A stretch of 25,952 nt of DNA from SIG575 sp964474295 (GTDB lineage: Bacteria; Bacillota; Clostridia; Oscillospirales; Acutalibacteraceae): contig CAYYRN010000028.1 in the NCBI GenBank assembly GCA_964474295.1, positions 1 through 25,952 on the forward strand, read 5' to 3'. A program made the position numbers and the translations under genes. This document shows positions 7,942 through 15,561 of this stretch, piece after piece; positions within the stretch are counted from its first letter, which is position 1, and every line of letters begins with the position of its first letter. Below the pieces are notes generated by a model. It searched no databases. It worked only from the letters and a program-made list of their open reading frames with translations, and was not told the origin of the DNA.

Positions 7942-8457
7942 ATGAAAAAAATCAAAACTACTTTTTTTAAGGATTTTAAAGCTTTCATTACAAAGGGAAA
8001 CGTTATCGATATGGCTGTCGGCGTTGTTATCGGCTCATCCTTCGGCAATATCGTAACAGGTCTTGTGGAAGACATCATCAATCCTTTTGTGGGGATGTTT
8101 ATGAACACGGGCGACCTTTCTTCCTTTAAAACGGTTTTTAAGGAAGCTGTTTGCGACGCTTCGGGCAACATCATCACACCTGAGGTTTCGTTCCTTTGGG
8201 GACATTGGCTTCAAACAATAATCGACTTTTTAATAACGGCTTTTTGCATTTTTGTTGTTCTTCGTGTTATTATGAAAATCAAGAACAAGTTTGAGGCTCA
8301 AAAGACAGCCGAAGCCGAAAGAAAAGCGGCGGAAGAAAAATTAAAAGCGGATGCGGAAGCCGAGGCTTTAAAAGCACGTCAGCAGTTACTTGAGGACAGC
8401 ATAATCAATCAAGCAAAGCTTCTTGAAGAAATCAAAAACATTATAGACAAAAAATAA
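7942..8457 (+). CDS. mscL: Large-conductance mechanosensitive channel MscL
   Basis: A 171-residue membrane channel that opens under membrane tension to release solutes on osmotic downshock. The N-terminal helix and first pore-lining segment (FKAFITKGNVIDMAVGVVIG, about 12-31) are family hallmarks. A second membrane segment lies at about 88-112. The cytoplasmic tail (about 115-171) is unusually long, rich in Ala, Glu and Lys and probably helical; E. coli MscL has 136 residues in all. The ATG at 7942 is preferred over the in-frame GTG at 7933, because the purine-rich GGGTGGGG lies just upstream. The flavodiiron gene follows after 24 bases and may be co-transcribed. Confidence 0.93.
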   Translation: MKKIKTTFFKDFKAFITKGNVIDMAVGVVIGSSFGNIVTGLVEDIINPFVGMFMNTGDLSSFKTVFKEAVCDASGNIITPEVSFLWGHWLQTIIDFLITAFCIFVVLRVIMKIKNKFEAQKTAEAERKAAEEKLKADAEAEALKARQQLLEDSIINQAKLLEEIKNIIDKK

Positions 8458-8481
8458 TTTTATCAGCAGAGGTACCTATTT

Positions 8482-9645
8482 ATGAAAATTACAAACGACA
8501 TCAAATATATCGGTGTAAACGACCGCAAAATCGATTTGTTCGAGGGGCAGTACATCGTCCCGAACGGTATGGCTTACAACTCTTATGTAATTGAAGACGA
8601 AAAAATCGCCGTTATCGACACGGTTGACATAAGCTTTAAGGACGAATGGTTTGAAAACCTCAAAAACGTTCTCGGTTCGAGAAAACCCGACTATCTTATC
8701 GTTCAGCATATGGAACCCGACCATTCGGCAAACGTACTGAACTTTGCAAATGCTTATCCCGAAGCCGAAATTGTCGCTTCAAAAAAGGCTTTTCAGATGA
8801 TGAAAAACTTTTTCGGAACGGATTTCAGCGAAAGGCAGATTATTGCGGCAGACGGCTCAACACTTTCTCTCGGAAAGCACAGCCTTACTTTCGTGACCGC
8901 CCCTATGGTTCATTGGCCCGAAGTAATCGTAACATATGACAGCACCGACAAGGTTCTGTTTTCTGCCGACGGCTTCGGAAAATTCGGCGCACTTGATGCA
9001 GACGAGGGTTGGGCGTGCGAAGCAAGACGTTATTATATCGGCATTGTGGGAAAATACGGCGCACAGGTTCAGTATTTGCTGAAAAAAGCATCAAGCCTCG
9101 ATATTCGTATCATATGCCCCCTGCACGGCCCCGTGTTGACAGAAAACCTCGGCTACTATATCGGACTTTACGACACTTGGTCAAGCTACCGTCCCGAAGA
9201 AGAAGGCATTGTGATAGCTTATACTTCGGTTTACGGCAACACAAAAAAGGCAGTTACTATGCTTGCCGAAAAATTAAAGGAAAAAGGCTGTCCGAAGGTT
9301 GTTGTGAACGATTTGGCTCGCTGCGATATGGCGGAAGCTGTTGAAGACGCTTTCCGCTACAGCAAAATTGTATTTGCCACAACAACATATAACGGTGAAA
9401 TTTTCCCCTTTATGCGTGAATTTATAAACCACCTTACGGAAAGAAATTTCAGCAACCGCACGGTAGCGTTTGTCGAAAACGGGTCTTGGGCTCCGCTTGC
9501 GGCAAAGGTTATGAGAAATATGCTCGGCACCTGCAAAAATTTGACCGAAGCGGAAAATTCCGTTAAAATAATGTCGGCACTCAACGGAGAAAGCACGGCA
9601 CAGATAGACGCTCTTGCAGATGAGCTTTGCGGTGAATACAAATAA
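8482..9645 (+). CDS. Flavodiiron protein (A-type flavoprotein, oxygen and/or nitric oxide reductase)
   Basis: A 387-residue cytoplasmic enzyme that reduces oxygen to water, or nitric oxide to nitrous oxide, protecting anaerobes. The N-terminal metallo-beta-lactamase-like domain carries the diiron ligands His76, Glu78, Asp80 and His81 (HMEPDH), His144, Asp163 and His215. A flavodoxin domain starts near residue 243 with the FMN phosphate-binding loop TSVYGNTKKA. No rubredoxin or flavin reductase domain is fused, so electrons must come from a separate rubredoxin or similar carrier. Whether oxygen or nitric oxide is preferred cannot be told from sequence. AGAGG precedes the ATG. Confidence 0.95.
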   Translation: MKITNDIKYIGVNDRKIDLFEGQYIVPNGMAYNSYVIEDEKIAVIDTVDISFKDEWFENLKNVLGSRKPDYLIVQHMEPDHSANVLNFANAYPEAEIVASKKAFQMMKNFFGTDFSERQIIAADGSTLSLGKHSLTFVTAPMVHWPEVIVTYDSTDKVLFSADGFGKFGALDADEGWACEARRYYIGIVGKYGAQVQYLLKKASSLDIRIICPLHGPVLTENLGYYIGLYDTWSSYRPEEEGIVIAYTSVYGNTKKAVTMLAEKLKEKGCPKVVVNDLARCDMAEAVEDAFRYSKIVFATTTYNGEIFPFMREFINHLTERNFSNRTVAFVENGSWAPLAAKVMRNMLGTCKNLTEAENSVKIMSALNGESTAQIDALADELCGEYK

Positions 9646-9661
9646 AATTACAAATTCATTC

Positions 9662-9696
9662 CCTCATCAAGTTTTTAAGCTTGATGAGGTTTTTTG
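9662..9696 (+). terminator. Rho-independent terminator after the flavodiiron gene
   Basis: CCTCATCAAG (9662-9671) pairs with CTTGATGAGG (9680-9689) and a T run follows. It ends only 12 bases before the next start codon, so the next gene relies on read-through or a promoter not recognised here. Confidence 0.88.
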
Positions 9697-9707
9697 GGAG
9701 AATTAAA

Positions 9708-10832
9708 ATGACTGACAAAGAACTAAGAGAAATCAGAAGAAGATTTCACCCCGATAAGAACAATATTTTAAGCTTAAAAGGATGCATGGTTAACTCCGAA
9801 AAGACGATTGTTTCCCAATTCAGCCAATCCGTTGCACAGTGTTCAACGGAAGAAAGCGAGAAAATTTTAAGCGTGATGAGAAAATCGCTTTCAGGCTCAC
9901 TCGGTACAAACCTGCTCGACCTTGAATTCGGTGCAATGCAGGCGATGGAAAGCGAAAAGCACAAGCTTCTTATGGCTTTGCGTGATTCGCAGCTTAAAGA
10001 CGAAGATTTGCTCACCGCTTTTTACGAAAAAGTAATCGAGAGTGTTTCCTTTGAGGGAAATTTTGCGATTTTGCTCATTTATGACACATATGATGTTTTT
10101 TCCTACTCCGAAAGCGGAGAAAAAGAAGATTCTTCATCACAGTTTTCATACATAGTTTGCAGTGTTTGTCCCGTAAAGGAGCTTAACACAGGGCTTTATT
10201 TCCGTGAATATGACGGCACTTTCAGAACTTTTGAAAAATATTCGATGCTTTCAAACCCCGATTTGGGATTTATGTTCCCCTCCTTTGATGACCGTTCATC
10301 AAACATATACAATGCTCTTTATTACACCCGTGACACATCTGACGTACATCCCGATTTTATCGAAAACATTTTCGGTGTGGACATCCCCTCCTCCGCTGCG
10401 GAGAAAAAGGATAATTTCGGCAGTTGCCTTAAAGAAACACTTGAAGACGAATGTGATTTCGAGGTTATGAAAACGGTACACGATTACGTTTCGGTTATGG
10501 TGCGTGAGCATAAGGATGCAAAGGAAGAAGAACCGCTTATGCTTTCAAAAGGCACTTTCAAGGAGGTCTTTCGCCATTGCGGTGTTGACGAAGACAGAGT
10601 TGAAAATTTCGGAAACAAGTTTGACGAACAATTCGGAGAAAATGCCGAAATACCTCCGAAAAGTATTGTTGATGTTAAAAAGTTCGAGCTTGTAACCCCC
10701 GATGTTCAGATAAAGGTAAACCCCGAAAGAACAGATTTGGTTTCAACACAAATTATCGACGGCGTAAGGTACATAATGATACGTGCAAACGCAGGTGTTG
10801 AGGTAAACGGAGTTAATGTTGACATAAAATAA
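9708..10832 (+). CDS. DUF4317 family protein of unknown function
   Basis: A 374-residue soluble protein. The start MTDKELREIRRRFHPDKNNI, followed by a GC.V..EK segment and LSGSLGTNLLDLEF, matches the opening of the DUF4317 family, found widely in gut Clostridia (recognised from memory). No signal peptide, membrane segment or catalytic motif is evident. The family has no established function that I know of. The ATG at 9708 is preferred to the upstream in-frame start at 9681, which would lie inside the terminator hairpin of the previous gene. A weak GGGAG is the only ribosome binding site. Confidence 0.8.
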   Translation: MTDKELREIRRRFHPDKNNILSLKGCMVNSEKTIVSQFSQSVAQCSTEESEKILSVMRKSLSGSLGTNLLDLEFGAMQAMESEKHKLLMALRDSQLKDEDLLTAFYEKVIESVSFEGNFAILLIYDTYDVFSYSESGEKEDSSSQFSYIVCSVCPVKELNTGLYFREYDGTFRTFEKYSMLSNPDLGFMFPSFDDRSSNIYNALYYTRDTSDVHPDFIENIFGVDIPSSAAEKKDNFGSCLKETLEDECDFEVMKTVHDYVSVMVREHKDAKEEEPLMLSKGTFKEVFRHCGVDEDRVENFGNKFDEQFGENAEIPPKSIVDVKKFELVTPDVQIKVNPERTDLVSTQIIDGVRYIMIRANAGVEVNGVNVDIK

Positions 10833-10838
10833 AATTAA

Positions 10839-10878
10839 CGGAGTTGTAAAAACACATTCTTTACAACTCCGTTTTTTC
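10839..10878. terminator. Bidirectional terminator between DUF4317 and the HAD gene
   Basis: CGGAGTTGTAAA (10839-10850) pairs with TTTACAACTCCG (10860-10871), followed by TTTTTTC. The flanking genes converge, and AT-rich sequence on both sides lets it serve both. It is a member of the shared hairpin family. Confidence 0.88.
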
Positions 10879-10880
10879 TT

Positions 10881-11699
10881 TTATAGCTTACTTAAAAATT
10901 CCGCAACGGCATCATCTGTATTTTTCCCGATAACCGAAGTGGCTTTCTTTTTTACATCATCTTTTGCGTTTTCCACGGCATAGCTTTCTTCACAGGCATT
11001 AAAAAGAGAGATATCATTAAGGTTATCCCCGAATCCCACGGCACGCTCAAAGCCGTATTTTTCTTTCAAAAATTTAACGGCATTGTGCTTTGACGCTTTG
11101 TCGGAGCATACCTCCAAATACCAAAAATCGGTATTGTATGTATCACGGTAAAACTCCGTATGCACACCCTCGATATCTTTAACCTTATCGTAAAGCGGCT
11201 TGAGTTTTTCATACAAGTCGGAATATGAGTAATACACTATATTGAGGTTCAGACAATCGCAAAAGCTTTCGACCTTATGAAACCGCTTTCCGAATTTGTC
11301 TTCTCTTTCCTTTATGAACTTTTTCGCATTGGGTGACGTGGTGTTTTCGTAATAAGTCGAAAGAATATCGTTATCTATGCAGTAAACGAACCCCGGAGAG
11401 CCAAACTGACGGATTAAAGAAAGAAACAGCTTTTTTGCGTTTTCTCCGAATGAGTGGACGTTTATATATTCCTTTTTTAAAAGGTCATATGATGCCACAC
11501 CGTTCATCAAAACAACGGGAATGTTGATGTTGACATTTTCAAGCATTTTCACAACAGATGCGGCTGTGCGTGCAGTTGCAACGGTAAAAAAATTTCCCTT
11601 TGAAATAAACTCATTTAACAAATTTACACTTCTTTCGGAAATTTCCGCTTCGTTGTTAAGGAGCGTTCCGTCAAGGTCGGAAATATATAAAGTTTTCAT
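10881..11699 (-). CDS. Cof-type HAD-superfamily hydrolase (HAD-IIB)
   Basis: A 272-residue cytoplasmic phosphatase-like protein. Motif I is DLDGTLL (nucleophile Asp8, acid Asp10), and motif IV near the C-terminus is GFGDNLND. The large cap between them identifies the IIB or Cof type, whose members dephosphorylate sugar phosphates, nucleotides or cofactor precursors; the substrate here is unknown. The ATG at 11699 has GGAGG five bases upstream, so the longer reading frame to 11717 is not used. It lies 59 bases after the nitroreductase gene with a hairpin between them. Confidence 0.9.
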   Translation of the reverse strand: MKTLYISDLDGTLLNNEAEISERSVNLLNEFISKGNFFTVATARTAASVVKMLENVNINIPVVLMNGVASYDLLKKEYINVHSFGENAKKLFLSLIRQFGSPGFVYCIDNDILSTYYENTTSPNAKKFIKEREDKFGKRFHKVESFCDCLNLNIVYYSYSDLYEKLKPLYDKVKDIEGVHTEFYRDTYNTDFWYLEVCSDKASKHNAVKFLKEKYGFERAVGFGDNLNDISLFNACEESYAVENAKDDVKKKATSVIGKNTDDAVAEFLSKL

Positions 11700-11717
11700 T
11701 TTAACCTCCGAAAACAC

Positions 11718-11751
11718 AAAGGGGCTGTAAAAAAATTTTCACAGCTCCTTT
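11718..11751 (-). terminator. Hairpin between the nitroreductase and HAD genes
   Basis: AAAGGGGCTGT (11718-11728) pairs with ACAGCTCCTTT (11741-11751), with one G-U pair, around an A/T-rich loop. No clear T tract follows on the minus strand, so it may only partly terminate. It shares the CTGTAAAAA arm of the hairpin family. Confidence 0.6.
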
Positions 11752-11758
11752 AAATTAC

Positions 11759-12304
11759 TTATTTGACAATGGAAATACGGCTTTTTTCCCTCGGCTTGGG
11801 TTCAGGCTTTTCGTCACCGTGACCGACCGCTATCGCAATGTCGAAAACAAAGTTTTCGGGAATATCCATTCTCTTTTTCCATTTAACACTGTCAGGGCCG
11901 TCAAACAACGCACCGACAGAGCCTATAATTACGGAATCAAGTCCGATTCCCTTTGCACAAACCGCAATATTTTCCACCATTATACCGCTATCCGTCTTGC
12001 TGCCGCTTTCGCTGAATATGAACACCATAACGGGAGCATTATGATAAACGGGGTTCTTTTCCGAACGGGTGTAAGCCGGTGTATCGTAACCGACATACTC
12101 TTTGAAATCGTGATTGATTTCTTCCAAAATCGCTTTATCGGTTACAAACCTTACAAAGCACGGCTGACTGTTTCTTCCGCTCGGAGCAAGCAGTGCCGCC
12201 TGCATAAGAGTTTCGATTTCGTCACCGTTCAAGGGTATATCCTTATATTCACGAATCGTCTGACGTGTAAATATTGCTTTTGTAACGTCGTTTTCAATAA
12301 CCAT
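11759..12304 (-). CDS. Nitroreductase-family flavoprotein
   Basis: A 181-residue FMN-dependent NAD(P)H oxidoreductase by family. The N-terminal RQTIREYKD and the LLAPSGRNSQP segment are the FMN-binding signatures, and the VENIAVCAKGIGLDSVIIG stretch is the conserved central helix. Such enzymes reduce nitroaromatics, quinones or other electrophiles; the substrate here is unknown. Its ATG overlaps the stop of the upstream epimerase-like gene by one base (TAATG), so the two are translationally coupled. That neighbour is also NAD(P)-binding, which suggests a joint reductive or detoxifying role. Confidence 0.9.
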   Translation of the reverse strand: MVIENDVTKAIFTRQTIREYKDIPLNGDEIETLMQAALLAPSGRNSQPCFVRFVTDKAILEEINHDFKEYVGYDTPAYTRSEKNPVYHNAPVMVFIFSESGSKTDSGIMVENIAVCAKGIGLDSVIIGSVGALFDGPDSVKWKKRMDIPENFVFDIAIAVGHGDEKPEPKPREKSRISIVK

Positions 12305-13323
12305 TATTCGCCCTTCATTTCAAGAAGCTTAACGGTGCCGTCATAGGAAGCCTGACTTACTTTGATTGAATCAGTAATTGCCGCAACAATATCATCCTCC
12401 GTTGCACCGAGTTCAACACTGTATTTTCTGTCGATGAAAAGGTTGATATCCATAATATCGGCAAGTCCGTCAACATCGATACCGCTTTCAATTCCTTTTT
12501 CGGCATATTCCTTTTTGATATGACCGAGGCCCATTCTCATCATCCAAGGCGGTATGCTGAGAATTTTTCTGTTATTGCCCATACCTCTTGCGGCATAAAC
12601 GATTTTGAGGAACTCTTTCCATGTCTGGTTGTACATACTTATGGGCCATGCTTTTGCACCCTTTGATTTTTCCGCAGCACCGACAATAACCTCACCTACC
12701 TGACGAACAGTAAGCATTGCCGTTCCGCCGCCCGGATACATAGTCATGGGAAGCTTATCCATCATCTTAATCTGCTCGATGAGAATAACCCATACGGGCT
12801 TTCTGCCGGGCTGTGTGCCGAAGATGTAGGGAAGCTCCAAAACGGCAACATCAAAATTATCATCGGCAAATGAGAACGCAACCTCTTCCTGGTCAATACG
12901 GCTTCTGATATAGGGATGCTTATCGCAAAGCTTCATATCGGGACGCTGTTTTGCGAGATATGAGAAATACGAACCGAGGATGACTGCATTTTTCATACCT
13001 ACCTCTTTACAGAGCGGAAGTATTCTTTTGAGAGGTGCTATGTTAAATTTGTAGTAAGAATCATATACAGGTGCGGGGAACTCGACTCTTTCGTCAACGC
13101 CTGCCGCAAAAACAAAGCAGTCATATCCCTGCATTAAAGCTTTAAGCTCTTCATCGGTTTTTTCGTTAACATTGCAAAATTCTATTTCCATTTCTTCGGG
13201 AATGGGTGCGCCTTCGGGAAGAGGAGGAAGTGCAAGTGTTTTTACCTGATGTCCTCTTTCAATAAAGATTTTCGCTGCGGCAGAGCCGAGCAAACCCGTT
13301 CCGCCAATCATAAATACTTTCAT
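12304..13323 (-). CDS. NAD(P)-binding epimerase-like (atypical SDR) protein
   Basis: A 339-residue Rossmann-fold protein. MKVFMIGGTGLLGSAAAKIF gives the glycine-rich nucleotide-binding loop GGTGLLG (7-13). The body looks like the extended or atypical short-chain dehydrogenase and NAD-dependent epimerase group. The canonical YxxxK catalytic pair is not obvious, as in atypical members that bind NAD(P) without a confirmed reaction. The ATG at 13323 has GGAGG 9 bases upstream. It leads an operon with the nitroreductase and has its own promoter with an operator-like palindrome. The substrate is not known. Confidence 0.85.
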   Translation of the reverse strand: MKVFMIGGTGLLGSAAAKIFIERGHQVKTLALPPLPEGAPIPEEMEIEFCNVNEKTDEELKALMQGYDCFVFAAGVDERVEFPAPVYDSYYKFNIAPLKRILPLCKEVGMKNAVILGSYFSYLAKQRPDMKLCDKHPYIRSRIDQEEVAFSFADDNFDVAVLELPYIFGTQPGRKPVWVILIEQIKMMDKLPMTMYPGGGTAMLTVRQVGEVIVGAAEKSKGAKAWPISMYNQTWKEFLKIVYAARGMGNNRKILSIPPWMMRMGLGHIKKEYAEKGIESGIDVDGLADIMDINLFIDRKYSVELGATEDDIVAAITDSIKVSQASYDGTVKLLEMKGE

Positions 13324-13352
13324 TAAAAATACCTCCAAATTTTGTTAATACA

Positions 13353-13381
13353 ATTTTAAAACTATTTCGGTAAATAGTCAA
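13353..13381 (-). promoter_or_regulatory. Promoter of the epimerase-nitroreductase operon
   Basis: On the minus strand, TTGACT (13381-13376), a 17-base spacer and TAAAAT (13358-13353). It is about 30 bases upstream of the ATG at 13323. Confidence 0.75.
13361..13378. promoter_or_regulatory. 18-base perfect-arm palindrome in the promoter spacer
   Basis: ACTATTT and AAATAGT arms enclose CGGT. The site fills the spacer and touches the -35, a classic repressor position. From memory it resembles the operators of DUF24/HxlR-type redox-sensing repressors such as Bacillus YodB, which control nitroreductase and azoreductase genes. No such regulator is in the window. Confidence 0.55.
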
Positions 13382-13414
13382 GAGGTATTTTATAATATTT
13401 GTCCGATTGTACTG

Positions 13415-14176
13415 TCAGCGTTTTGTGAGAAGCGTAATCGCTTTGTATGAAACTGAAAGCTTATAGTAAGGGTAAACGTATGCTGCGGGAAACACGAACA
13501 CATACAACAGCATCCACGGAAAAAAGCTGATTTTCAAAAACGCGGTTTCAAAGCATTTTTCTTCCATAATTTCAGTGCTTAGCTTTATCACTTCCCTTGC
13601 CGAACAAGGCTCGTTTTCATAAAAAAGATAAGGTGCGAGAAAATATCTTTGAGAAAAAACAAACGAAAAGAAAAGTCCCGTTATCAGCAGTAAAGCATCG
13701 CTTATGACCAAAATATACAAAAGCTTTTGACCTATACCGTCTTTTAAAGAATACAGAATATATCCTCCGATTGCCGCAAACGGCACCAAAAACAACAAGG
13801 TTATAAAAAGCTTTTTTAACTGCACAAGCAAAACGATTTTCATTGCACGAAACGATTTTTTCGGATTGTAATAGGAAAACAGCGTTTTCAGTTTTTGCCT
13901 GTTCTTTTTCGAGTTTTCGTAAAACCACATATCCCTGCCGAACCTGAAAGGAACAAGCGCCGCATACGAAACAATTCCGAGCAATACAAAAAAAGCAATT
14001 TTCACCGCACTTGAAACAAGCTCTCCGATTTTCGGCAGACGAATGAGCATTTCTCCCAAAATATAAGTGTTGTTGAAAAAAATCGACAAAAACACCGTCA
14101 AGGCAAGCACAAGTGTCATTTTTAAGTATTGGTCAAGCATATTGGCTTTTGAAAAAATTTTAATTTTTCCGTTCAT
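13415..14176 (-). CDS. Integral membrane protein, DUF975-like
   Basis: A 253-residue membrane protein with hydrophobic segments at about 17-35, 53-77, 120-142, 152-176 and 212-235. The C-terminal region (RYFLAPYLFYENEPCSAREV, then an I.LS..IM...K stretch and a W.LL membrane segment) resembles the DUF975 family of clostridial integral membrane proteins, but divergently. No function is known. The ATG at 14176 follows GGGAGAG; a TTG at 14191 in the longer frame overlaps that ribosome binding site and is unlikely. It is separated from the downstream epimerase promoter by about 35 bases and reads in the same direction. Confidence 0.7.
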   Translation of the reverse strand: MNGKIKIFSKANMLDQYLKMTLVLALTVFLSIFFNNTYILGEMLIRLPKIGELVSSAVKIAFFVLLGIVSYAALVPFRFGRDMWFYENSKKNRQKLKTLFSYYNPKKSFRAMKIVLLVQLKKLFITLLFLVPFAAIGGYILYSLKDGIGQKLLYILVISDALLLITGLFFSFVFSQRYFLAPYLFYENEPCSAREVIKLSTEIMEEKCFETAFLKISFFPWMLLYVFVFPAAYVYPYYKLSVSYKAITLLTKR

Positions 14177-14229
14177 TTTAATCTCTCCCAAAGAAATATA
14201 TACGTCTTTTGAATAAATTATTGGAGATT

Positions 14230-14258
14230 TTTACATTTTTATTCAAAAATCATATAAT
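14230..14258 (+). promoter_or_regulatory. Candidate promoter upstream of the GDPD-like gene (distal)
   Basis: TTTACA (14230-14235), a 17-base spacer and TATAAT (14253-14258). Confidence 0.55.
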
Positions 14259-14277
14259 AAAAACCATACATTATATA

Positions 14278-14306
14278 TTGCGTTTTTTTTACGAAAATGG
14301 TAAAAT
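14278..14306 (+). promoter_or_regulatory. Candidate promoter upstream of the GDPD-like gene (proximal)
   Basis: TTGCGT (14278-14283), a 17-base spacer and TAAAAT (14301-14306). It would start transcription near 14313, about 30 bases before the ATG. The AT-rich context makes chance matches easy, so only one of the two promoters may be real. Confidence 0.45.
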
Positions 14307-14341
14307 ATTTTATTGTAAATAAATTTATAATGGAGTTTTTT

Positions 14342-15550
14342 ATGAGAAAATCTGTTTTGCTTTGTTTTGCCTTGGTTTTTTCGGCTGTTTTTTGTTTTTC
14401 GTTGGGTGCTTCGGCAAAGGAAAGCTTTAATTATGACAAGAAAATTTTTGCAATTGCACGGGGCGGTGATACTTCAAAGCACCCCCAAAATTCGCTCGAA
14501 GCAATCGAGGACTGCATTTTGCTCGGCAACATTGATGCGGTTTCTGCAACAATAAGAAAAACCTCGGACGGAAAATTCGTTCTTTTTGAAAAAGAAAGTA
14601 CCGACGGCATATGTACGGACAAAAACGGCAACAATGTTAACAAGATAATTTCCGAAACCGATTTTTCGGCTCTTTCGCAATATTCGCTTTCTTCCGTTGC
14701 CGAAAAGAACATCGGTTTTGCCTCAAAATCGAAAATTGCGCAATTATATGACGTCCTGCGTTTGATTGACGGAAAAATGCTTTTGATAGCCGACTGTGAT
14801 GAAGCTTTGCTTGATGAAATTTATGACGAAATTTCCAAAAACGGGTTTGCCGATTCCGTCATTTTCAGATGCAGACAGATGAAGCCAAAAGAACTTGTAA
14901 AATGGGCAAAAGCAAAAGACGGTGCAAATGTTATTCCGTCATATGACGGAAACGTGATTTTTTCGGCAATAAGCACATACAACCTTGCCGATGAAAACGG
15001 TTTATCTTTTGCGGAATTTACCGTCAAAAACCAGTACGGTGTTGTTTTTTCAAGCTTTTTTACATCCCGCTTTGAAAGTGTTACGGCTCTTGCAAGCGTT
15101 TATGACAAGAATCTTTGCGCACAGCGTCCCGACAGCATAGAGGGTTGGGAAAACCTCTTGTCCCTCGGATACGGTGCTATCGAAACCGGCAACGCTTCCG
15201 AATTTTCAGCTTATCTTTCCCTTGCCGACGAAAGCCTCGAAAAGCTTAAAGAGGTCTACACACAGGCAGAACAAATCGATGCTTCCGCTTACTCAGCGAC
15301 AAGTGCAAAAGAGCTTTCAGACAGCTTGAAAGAAGCGGAAGAAATTATTTTTTCAAAAAAAGCCGCAAGTCAAAACGATATAACCGAGTGCATTAATGAC
15401 ATTCTTCAAGCTTCATCGGAGCTTGAAAAATCCGACGTTACGGGCAATCACGTTTTTACTGTTACGCCGATGAAAATTTTTTGGATTCTTTTTGCCGTTG
15501 TTCTTTTTGCTTCGGCTGAAATATATATTTACAGAAAAACTGAAAAATAG
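14342..15550 (+). CDS. Membrane-anchored glycerophosphodiesterase-like protein with lost catalytic residues
   Basis: A 402-residue extracytoplasmic protein with a signal peptide (1-25) and a GDPD-like TIM-barrel domain (about 35-290). A helical FIVAR-like segment (about 300-363) and a C-terminal membrane anchor (about 378-395) follow. Landmarks of the family can be traced: IARGGDTSKHPQNSLEA stands where active enzymes have HRG...PENT, and SLGYGAIETGNASEF where they have LGVDGIxTDxP. The residues that bind metal and do catalysis are changed: the first His is Ala39, the PEN Glu is Gln49, the ExD acids are Val67 and Ala69, and the HD pair is Phe82-Glu83. It therefore looks like a binding or structural pseudoenzyme. 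The ATG at 14342 follows GGAG. The serine hydrolase gene starts about 11 bases after its stop. Confidence 0.75.
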   Translation: MRKSVLLCFALVFSAVFCFSLGASAKESFNYDKKIFAIARGGDTSKHPQNSLEAIEDCILLGNIDAVSATIRKTSDGKFVLFEKESTDGICTDKNGNNVNKIISETDFSALSQYSLSSVAEKNIGFASKSKIAQLYDVLRLIDGKMLLIADCDEALLDEIYDEISKNGFADSVIFRCRQMKPKELVKWAKAKDGANVIPSYDGNVIFSAISTYNLADENGLSFAEFTVKNQYGVVFSSFFTSRFESVTALASVYDKNLCAQRPDSIEGWENLLSLGYGAIETGNASEFSAYLSLADESLEKLKEVYTQAEQIDASAYSATSAKELSDSLKEAEEIIFSKKAASQNDITECINDILQASSELEKSDVTGNHVFTVTPMKIFWILFAVVLFASAEIYIYRKTEK

Positions 15551-15561
15551 GGGGAATTTTT

